64,000 bases of DNA from Enoplolaimus lenunculus (Eukaryota > Nematoda > Enoplea > Enoplida > Thoracostomopsidae), in assembly GCA_030248215.1 (NCBI GenBank), contig JASANG010002240.1, positions 1-64,000 on the forward strand, given 5' to 3'. Under the pieces are notes generated by a model, which saw only the letters and a program-made list of their open reading frames with translations, was not told where the DNA came from and made no database searches. A program made the translations under genes and the position numbers. This document shows positions 56,855-64,000 of the stretch, piece after piece. Within the stretch, counting starts at the first letter, position 1. Every line of letters begins with the position of its first letter.

Positions 56855-57300
56855 CCGTTTTTTTCCAGAGAAAAATTGCTGCTGTCCCGTTTTCCCATTT
56901 GGCCGAAACAGGCCAGTCCCATTGTCCCGTTTTCCCAGCGAAAATTTGCAACCGCTTCGTTTTCCCAGGGAAAATTTGCAGCTGTCTCGTTTTCCAATTT
57001 GCCCGAAACAAACCTGTCCCGTGTTCCCATCGAAAATTTGCAGTTGTCCCGTTTTTCCATTGGCCCGAAACAAACCTGTCCCGTTTTCCCGTTTTCCCAG
57101 CGCAAAAGTGCAGCTGCCCCGTTTTGCCATTTGCCTGAAACAGGCCTGTCCCATTTTGCCAGCGAATTTTCGCAGCTATCCCGTTTTCCCATTTGCCCAA
57201 AATCAACCGGTCTTGTTTTTCCGTTTGCCCAGCGAAAAATTGCAGCTGTCCCATTTTCCCATTTGCCCGAAACAGGCCTGTCCCATTTTCCCATCTGCCC
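56855..57300. repeat. 60-70-bp minisatellite (CCCGTTTTCCC)
   Basis: About seven copies of a unit with CCCGTTTTCCCATTTGCCCG, AAACAGGCCTGTCCC and CAGCGAAAATTTGCAGCTG. Unit length varies from 61 to 70 bp. Long ORFs on both strands are a by-product of the repeat. Confidence 0.88.
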
Positions 57301-57705
57301 GTAATGCTATCAGCAGGAGTATATGCATAAATTTGCCCCTATTACACTCCTGTGCCTTGCGGTCCCGCGTGACAGTTGCACACCCCTAAAAGTAACATTG
57401 GCCGCTAGTTTCATCTTTGATTACTGCATATACCTTAATAAAAGTAATAACTGTTTACATGCCATTTACGCGATACCACACTCTGTTATTCGGTTAGGGA
57501 CTGTTTATTTCCCATGTCAATTCCTTTGTTTGGTCGGAACTATGTTGCTCGACGCATTTTTCTTGATTGAAATATCCGTTAATTTTTTTTCCAAATTTTT
57601 ATAAAGTTTATGCCTGTTAAGAGGAGTGTCGGTATATGATAGTAATTGGTCAGTATATTCAACATCTCTGCTCTTGTCTATTTTATAGATTCTTAGGACT
57701 TTATG

Positions 57706-57912
57706 CACTGCAAAAAATAGTGAGTCAAATTGACGCTCTCAAAATAGCAGCCCTCTTTTATTGCTCCCCTCTTTTTCCGACCGCTCTAGTACTCTGCATA
57801 AAATGGTGATAAGTCGAATTTGACTACGGCGGAGTCAAACTTTGACTCAGTTTGGGTAGTCCGGATAATCCTATTTCGGAGGGAGTCAATTTGACTCACC
57901 ATTTTTGCAGTG
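57706..57912. mobile_element. Foldback MITE, family A
   Basis: CACTGCAAAAAATAGTGAG at the left and CACCATTTTTGCAGTG at the right, followed by TA. One arm carries an unrelated stretch (about 57750-57800). Intergenic, left of the neuropeptide precursor. Confidence 0.8.
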
Positions 57913-58267
57913 TACGATCCGCTTAAGTTTAAGATTTTAGCTGTGCGTTAATCGTTTTCCCTGGTATCTGGTAGCATAAAGTAAAGATCATTCCTTGTAT
58001 GCATTGCTTTAATATGTGAACTTGAGAGATGTTTCAGGTTATTTTAACGATATATCAATGATCAATTTTACTAGTACTAGACAACAAACATTTCTGGTCC
58101 ATGGCTGCCAAAAGAACTTTCTAGGAAACCTAAAGTATTTTTCTATTCAACATTCCGAAATCGTCCAAATCTGAACATACACCAAAGCATACGACTAAGT
58201 TTGAGATTACAATACGAATCTATTTGGGTTAGGAACATTTTAGACATTCAACAGCTTAATCTAATCG

Positions 58268-58990
58268 TTATCCCCAAACTCCGTCGGCATTTTGCCATCC
58301 GCTACGTTTATACTGATAACTTTGATTCAAAATTCGGTTCAAAAATCCAACCGCTCCCGACATTGCTGGCCTTCCTGCGGTCCGCGAGCCAGAATCGCGG
58401 TACGTCGCCACATCTCGTTTTCCCATCGAAACCGCCGCAAACTGTCTGCCCCCGCCTCGTTTGCCCATCGAAATGCTCCCGAATCCTTGTCTCTTCGCCG
58501 CTTCGCCATTTTCGGGTACCATAAAAACATCCGCCGCCGGTAGTCCATTGATCCCGACAATTTGCCCATCTTCTGTCGTTCGTTTTCCGTGCGATTGCCG
58601 TTGTTCCAAATATTCAGCGTACCCTGACCTGCCAACTCCCACAGGCCGTTTTTCGAACAATCGTTTTCGCCGGCCGCCACTCAAATATCTCGCTGCTCCA
58701 CCACCCACATAAAAGATCACTGTTCGTTTGTTGTCGCTCTTGCTGTCTTCATCACTCCTGCGTCGACGCTGAAGCCAAGTAGCATAGGGTCGGAACCGAG
58801 TTCCGGCAAACTGTCGAACCGCTCCGCTGCCACCGTTGTTCGCTTGTGCTGACGGGGTGTAAGTATTCGATTCAACTCGAACAATTTTAGACGGGAATCG
58901 AGCTTCAGTTGAACGAATGGGCACCAGAACAGTCAAAATCGCAACGAACACGGCTGATGATAATGCGACTGCAAGCGTCGGTGCTGCCAT
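58268..58990 (-). CDS. Probable neuropeptide precursor with two SM-amide peptides
   Basis: A single-exon ORF of 240 residues from the ATG at 58990. The N-terminus looks like a secretion signal (PTLAVALSSAVFVAILTVLV, cut near residues 26-30). The rest is hydrophilic with many dibasic sites: RRRR at 75-78, KR 88-89, RRKR 107-110, KR 114-115, GKR 135-137, KR 166-167, GKR 176-178 and GKR 190-192. Prohormone cleavage and glycine-dependent amidation would release QGFGSISM-amide (168-175) and, after RGGGR or the single Arg182, QFAAVSM-amide (183-189). The two share Q-F-x-x-(I/V)-S-M-amide, and both could cyclise to pyroglutamate. A third amidated fragment ending QSH is possible at 132-134. The C-terminal part (residues 193-240) has no amidation site. 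I do not recognise the peptide family. The ORF also stays open in other frames over part of its length, but signal plus processing layout favours this frame. Confidence 0.68.
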   Translation of the reverse strand: MAAPTLAVALSSAVFVAILTVLVPIRSTEARFPSKIVRVESNTYTPSAQANNGGSGAVRQFAGTRFRPYATWLQRRRRSDEDSKSDNKRTVIFYVGGGAARYLSGGRRKRLFEKRPVGVGRSGYAEYLEQRQSHGKRTTEDGQIVGINGLPAADVFMVPENGEAAKRQGFGSISMGKRGGGRQFAAVSMGKRDVATYRDSGSRTAGRPAMSGAVGFLNRILNQSYQYKRSGWQNADGVWG

Positions 58991-59361
58991 TTCATAAGTT
59001 ACGCAAACAGCTTTAAAATGTAAGTTAATTTATATTTTTTCATTCAAATATCCAAAACAAGCTGTAATTTGTCGAACTTTTTAGTATTTATTGCAGAATC
59101 AAAACAGCTTCTACTGACAGAAATTCAAAATGATTCAGCGTTCAGGTTATGAGCAAACTAATACGTTTCCAAAGGTATGATAGAAATTTTTTAAACGAAG
59201 GGTCTACGAATGAGCTAAATTAACGCTCAAACAGTATTGGCTGAGCAGATTTAGCGTTTTCAAGGACTTTCGAACTTGTTCCCAAAAGGATGCGCATTGG
59301 TAAAAAAATTGTAAATTTATTATAAGACACACTGAGTACACGCAACAAATATAATTGCGAC
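58991..59361. other. Upstream flank of the neuropeptide precursor
   Basis: AT-rich with no repeat family recognised; the likely 5' UTR and promoter region of the minus-strand gene. Similarly empty stretches are 60146-60811, 61473-61927, 62191-62627 and 63761-64000. Confidence 0.4.
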
Positions 59362-59795
59362 GGTGAGGACTGTTGGGGCAGCGGGACTGTTGGGATAGCG
59401 GAACAGTTGGTACCGCGGAACAGTTCGAACAGCGTTGGGTAAGCGGGACAGTTGGGACAGTGGGAGAGTTTGGACAATTGGACAGTTGGACAGCTGGACA
59501 GTTTGGAAAGCGGGACAGTTGGGACAGCGGGAAAATTAGGACAATTGGAACAGTGGGACAGTTGTGACAGCGGGACAGTTGGTACAACGGGATAGTTAGG
59601 ACAGCGAGACCGGGGGATAGTTGGGACAGCGGGACAGCTGGGGCAGCGGGACAGGTGGGACAGCGGGACAGTGAGACAGTTGAGGCTGCTGGGGGACAGT
59701 GGGACAATTGTAACAGTTAGAAAAGTCGGGATAGTGGAAGTTCGAGACACTTGGTCAGTTGGGACAGCAGGACAGTTGGACAGAGAGACAGCTGG
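59362..59795. repeat. GGGACAG minisatellite next to the neuropeptide gene
   Basis: Dozens of copies of an approximately 10-bp unit, GGGACAGTTG / GGGACAGCG, with irregular spacing. Open frames encoding leucine/serine/cysteine/proline repeats on the minus strand are artefacts of it. Confidence 0.88.
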
Positions 59796-59973
59796 GACCA
59801 AAACAAGGAAAAGCTCCTCCACATAAAAAACGTTTCTTTAATTGGCTTCTCAGAGGGGACGCCCCCCTGACCACCCGCAATTTCAAGGACCCTAAGCAGG
59901 ACGGGGGGGTTGCCGCTTCCTGAACCTCCCACTCTAAGCAATTCATTATTGGAACACTAGCCTGACGGTGGCA

Positions 59974-60145
59974 CACGTAAAGATCAGGAGCGGTACGTTT
60001 TTCTGTGGGACTAGAATAGAGTATGCTTAAGCTTTAGACAAATTTTTTTGCTTAGAATACAATAGACTTAAGCTTAGGCTTATAGGAGTATGCTTATTTT
60101 TGCGCTTAGGCTTAGGCCTAGACTTAAGCTTACGTAGCTTACGGG
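59974..60145. mobile_element. Family E copy lacking a clear right end
   Basis: GTAAAGATCAGGAGCGGTACG at the left (boundary base included in the flank), then TTAGGCTTAGGCCTAGAC and CTTACGTAGCTTACGGGAAT. Confidence 0.72.
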
Positions 60146-60811
60146 AATACTATTCAGCGTACTGTAATCAATAACATAAACAGTCGATAAACATATGTCG
60201 TTTCCTGTGTAAAAATATAAACTGCACAAAAAACTAAGAACAAGAATATAATTGAAATAAATGGGACATTAAACCATCAAAACCTTTAAGCTATACCAGC
60301 AGAGTAGGCATGCTTAATGAGGCGAATATACCTCAAAATATGCATTTCGTATAGTAATGACTATTAGGTTACGAGACAAATTTACACAAAAGACACCGCA
60401 CATTCGAATTGTTTAGCGCATTCATGCTTAGCAACCTGTGCCATATTTGCAATGATCGCATGTCATTAATATCAAATTTCCATACACGTTTGCAGCTGCA
60501 GTTTGTTTTTTTTTGCACAAAAATGCGTCGAACGCTTGATCCAATTAAGATTGGATTTCGTAGCTTTTAATATTTGTGTCAACAATTTCGAGTACGAAAT
60601 TTAGATTTTGAATCATTTAAATAATTTAAAATTGTTAAATTGTCGACCACAAATGTACGGCTTGAATATCCATATGAGGGGTTGGTCGGTTCAATCTGGG
60701 CAGGCCTGTGTTGTAATTTTGTGAAACATTTTGAGCAAATCTAAACAGGCATTGGTTTGGCTGTGCTAATATACGTTTTGCGGTGATAAGCTTGTACTGG
60801 ATTGTCGGTCC

Positions 60812-61162
60812 ATATAGAGATCAACGGCGGAACGTTTTTCTGTGGGACTGCAATAGAGTAAGCTTAAGGTTTTAGACTAATTTTTTTGATTGGCTTAGAC
60901 TTAGGCTTAGGCGTAGGCTTTGAAATATGCTCATTTTACGCCTAGGCTTAGGCTTAGGCTTAGGCTTAGGCTTTATGCTCATTCTTACACTTAGGATTTG
61001 GCTTAGGCTTAATAAGCTTAGGGTTTGGAATATGCTCATTCTTACACTTAGCCTTTGACTTAGGCTTAGGCTTAGGCTTTGGAATATGCTCATTTTTACA
61101 CTTAAGGCTTAGGCTTAGGAATATGCCTGTAATACTGTTCCGCCCTAGTTCTTTATATTGCC
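60812..61162. mobile_element. Family E copy with the most expanded TTAGGC content
   Basis: CCATATAGAGATCAACGGCG at the left and CTGTTCCGCCCTAGTTC at the right. Inside, a module GAATATGCTCATTCTTACAC plus TTAGGC run is repeated four to five times, each with two to five hexamers. About 350 bp, against 200 for simple copies. Confidence 0.85.
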
Positions 61163-61270
61163 CGGTTGTCTATATCATACGAAGTTGTAAACTGAAAGAT
61201 CACAGCTTTGACAGCAACGTATAAGTAAATTGAAAGAAAATATAAATATGGTGAATTATTAACAGACCTG

Positions 61271-61472
61271 CACATCAAAAAATGGTGAGTCAAATTGACT
61301 CTCTCCGAAATAGGCTCTATGGGACTACACAGATTGAGTCAAAATTCGACTCCGGCAGAGTCAAATTCGATTCACTGAGTCGCATGTTTGACTCTGGATG
61401 AGTCGAATTTGACTCAATTTGTGTAGTCCCGTAGAGCCTATTTCGGAGAGAGACTCACCATTTTTTGCTTTG
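61271..61472. mobile_element. Foldback MITE, family A
   Basis: AAAAAATGGTGAGTCAAATT at the left and ACTCACCATTTTTTGC at the right, with GACTC/GAGTC arms. The outermost bases have decayed, so CACTG is no longer exact. Confidence 0.78.
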
Positions 61473-61927
61473 TATCGTGTTCTCGAAGTGATTAAGAGAG
61501 TTTTTCTATTAACGCTTCAGCTTTCGTAAACTTTCATTCTAGACATAACTTCAATTATTTTTAGACATTTCGCATCATCCGCGTGTGCCTAATTCGATTT
61601 GGATACTACTTCTATTGTATTGTCTCAACAAAACACTTACGCATCATCCACTTTATCTGGTGTCCGCTGTGTGAAAATTTGGAACGACAAAATATTCCCG
61701 TTAGTTTTTAAATATCATAGAGGTTGAAAATTGGAAAATTCAAAATTGCACATATGGTAAATTCAGTTATTCTAAAACCGCGTATATAGAAATGGTTTTA
61801 ATATTTCAGTTTCAATTTTGCACTGTAATTTTTCAAAATCACGGCAGTGGGAAACTGAATCATAATGACACCGAAATAAAAAGCGAAATATTTGGTTGCA
61901 TGCAGGCTGTGACCGTTTAAACATAAC

Positions 61928-62190
61928 GGCCAATGTAAAGAACAGGGATGGAACAGTTTTATAAGCTTATTTCTAAGCGTAAACCTAAGTCTAAGCCTAA
62001 GCCGACGCATAAGAATGAGTTTGTTTCTAACCCTAAGCCTAAGCCTAAGCCTACGCGTAAGAATGAGTTTATTCCTAAGCCTAAGCCTAAGCTTAAGCAT
62101 AAACCAAACATAAAATTAGTCTAAAGCTTAAGCTAACTCTGTTGTAGTTCAACAAAAAATCGTTCCGCAACTGATTTTTACTTGAGCCGA
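61928..62190. mobile_element. Family E, opposite orientation, with internal duplication
   Basis: GGCCAATGTAAAGAACAGGG at the left and CGTTCCGCAACTGATTTTTA at the right. The module CCTAAGCCTAAGCCTACGCG plus TAAGAATGAGTTTATTCC is repeated three times. Confidence 0.83.
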
Positions 62191-62625
62191 GATATCAAAC
62201 AGCCCCCAGAACGGGTCAATAAGACGGGGTAATATATCCTAAACGAATAAGGTTTTCAATAATGAACAACATCAATGAAATAGTTCTGTGTGCAGAACAA
62301 GTCACAAAGCCTACATCCCAAAGCTTATGTATTGAGCCTAAATCGAATACCTAAAGCCTATGACTCTGTCTAAGATCATTTTCGCACAAGTACAACCGTT
62401 CAGCAGAATGACGTGAACTAGTATTAATGCTTACATTTATATTCTGTACACTTGAGGGCTTAAATGTAAATTGAAGCGAATTTTAAAGCGTACTTAGCTA
62501 TACCATGACGAAATATATAATTGAATTAAAGTTTTACATAATTTAGCTAAAACTTCGTCTTAAAAACGATGATATGCAAGTGGTTCGCGATCCGGAATAA
62601 TAATGTTTGATTTTAAGTTTAACAG

Positions 62626-62627
<2 letters not shown>

Positions 62628-62698
<71 letters not shown>
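62628..62698. repeat. (AT)n microsatellite
   Basis: About 60 bp of uninterrupted TA dinucleotides. Confidence 0.95.
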
Positions 62699-62699
<1 letters not shown>

Positions 62700-62772
62700 G
62701 ATTGTAAACGTGAAGTTCCGTCATACAGACAGCGGGTATTCCGGATTATGAGTTTCCATATAATTTGTTAGG

Positions 62773-62850
62773 CCCGTGTAAAAATCAGGGGCGGAACGTT
62801 TTTCTGTGGAACTAGAAAAGAGTAAGCTTAAGCATTAGATCATTTTTAAA
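62773..62850. mobile_element. Family E 5' fragment
   Basis: GTAAAAATCAGGGGCGGAAC to AAGCTTAAGCATTAGATC; the rest is absent. Confidence 0.7.
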
Positions 62851-62934
62851 CGTTTTTTGTAATCGAGTCAGCCGTTTGAGTATAAAACAAAGTAACTCTT
62901 AAATGTTACTTTATATACTTTATACTTTACAGTA

Positions 62935-63193
62935 CACAGCAAAAAATGGCGAGTCACATTGACTCTCTCTGAAATAGGTTTTTCCGAACTACACAAACTG
63001 AGTCAAAATTCGACTCCGCCAGAGTCAAATTCGACTCACTGAGTCGCACGTTTGACTCTAGCGGAGTCGAATTTGACTCAGTTTGCGCAGTCCGGAAAAG
63101 AATATTTCGAAAAGAATCTTGACTCAGTTTGTGTAGTTCGGAAACGCCTGATTCGGAAAGAGTCAATTTGAGGCTCACCAATTTTTAGCAGTG
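62935..63193. mobile_element. Foldback MITE, family A, with a repeated right arm
   Basis: Flanked by TA on both sides (62933-62934 and 63194-63195). It is about 50 bp longer than its relatives because the segment GACTCAGTTTG(C/T)G(C/T)AGT and its GGAAA flank occurs twice in the right arm. Confidence 0.8.
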
Positions 63194-63596
63194 TAATATA
63201 AGTAATAGTTAGATCAAATTTCGTTAGAATTTTGAAGATTTACTATTTAACTGACATAGGAACAGTCGGTTTGTGTCACTGCGTAAAATATGTTCATTTA
63301 AATTCGTTTCTCTCGAACAGGTTGTACACATAAAACTTTACAAAATGCATTTTCGATTCGTTTTATGGTTTTCACCGTCAAACAGAACCAAATATATTTT
63401 GTATCCTTTACCCCTGATTGAAGATAAGTGTATCCAGAGGAAGTCACCGGCGAACTTATCTTCGACAGTACCGCTTCTAAGACATATGAACTCCCCACAT
63501 GCTTGACCATTAAGTAGTTTTTGGCCCTTTAATATGTCCTACTGGCTACGTGCTTCGATCGTAAGATGCTACAGCTTTCGAAAATGTAAACATTTT

Positions 63597-63760
63597 CGGC
63601 CAATGTAAAAATCAGGAGCGGAACGTTTCTGCGGGACTGCAGTAGAGTAAGCTTAAGCGTTAGACGATTTTTTGTGTGCTTTGGCTTAGATTTAAGCTGA
63701 GAACGCTTAGGCTTAGGAATATGTTTATACTACTGCTACGGCCGTTGATACATTGACCAA
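63597..63760. mobile_element. TTAGGC-bearing MITE, family E
   Basis: CGGCCAATGTAAAAATCAGG at the left and CTGCTACGGCCGTTGATAC at the right, with CTTAGGCTTAGGAATATG before the right end. Confidence 0.76.
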
Positions 63761-64000
63761 CTTTTTGTAAATATAATTTCCTAAAAACACTCCTGTTCTG
63801 TGATTCTTCTAATTGCGAACAAACGAATGCAACGCTGATCCGGCTTTCACTTGACAATTGCAGTTGTATGGCGCTGATAAACTGTACGACCGTGCGTTTT
63901 TGATCACATTATAGTGCATTGAAGTTTCGCGACACTGACCCCAACCTGAAATTTAAATGCTTAAAATTAAATTTAAAATTTATGGCTGCAAAGTCGCGGC

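Noticed and set aside
56797-57389. Long overlapping ORFs on both strands
   Set aside because: They are produced by the CCCGTTTTCCC minisatellite; frames on both strands are open and the translations are simple repeats.
58268-58370. Corazonin-like stretch at the C-terminus of the precursor (QSYQYKRSGWQN)
   Set aside because: Corazonin lies right after the signal peptide and is followed by an amidation site. Here the stretch is at the far end, has an internal KR and lacks GKR.
59204-59822. ORFs rich in leucine, serine, cysteine and proline on the minus strand, up to 200 codons
   Set aside because: By-product of the GGGACAG minisatellite; no signal peptide or domain and no splice context.

Overview
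The window looks like nuclear DNA of an animal, most likely a nematode. It is AT-rich and carries intron-rich animal genes: a ribosome-biogenesis HEAT-repeat protein, a DEG/ENaC channel, a claudin/PMP22-type tetraspan and a probable neuropeptide precursor. Dispersed elements are studded with TTAGGC (GCCTAA on the other strand), which is the nematode telomere hexamer. The very high exon count and dense MITE content would suit a repeat-rich, intron-rich lineage such as a mermithid or other enoplean, but that placement is inference.

Layout. From 1 to 8562 (+) lies the 3' part of a DEG/ENaC-family channel gene. Its first transmembrane exon was not found and may lie left of the window. From 53914 down to 10613 (-) one gene fills two thirds of the window: the orthologue of UTP20/DRIM. 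I reconstruct 59 exons whose phases agree at every junction, giving 2944 residues. The two genes converge tail to tail across 2 kb of transposon debris. Inside the 11.1-kb intron 55 of UTP20, on the opposite strand, sits a complete three-exon tetraspan membrane protein gene (18081-21978). To the right of UTP20, after 4.4 kb of SINEs, MITEs and a minisatellite, a single-exon secreted precursor with dibasic and amidation sites (58268-58990, -) is the last gene. The remaining 5 kb is repeats and featureless AT-rich DNA.

Mobile DNA. At least nine short non-autonomous families are visible: two TA-flanked foldback families sharing CACTG ends and built from GAGT/ACTC motifs (A and B); a TA-flanked family with GTGACCCGAATAAGAG ends (C); a hAT-type family with CAGGGTGCAACCGGAA ends and 8-bp target duplications (D); about 20 copies of an element carrying TTAGGC arrays (E); a piggyBac-like family at TTAA (F); a CCATATTCTCA family (H); a family with (GTCC)n and GAGCGAAGC motifs (J); and tRNA-derived SINEs (L). 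Several insertions are nested, which gives a relative chronology. Family B is confined to the first 11.3 kb.

The genes do not form an operon or pathway. UTP20 is housekeeping (18S rRNA maturation); the tetraspan, channel and precursor are membrane or secreted products. Family comparisons are from memory of conserved sequence patterns; no search was run.
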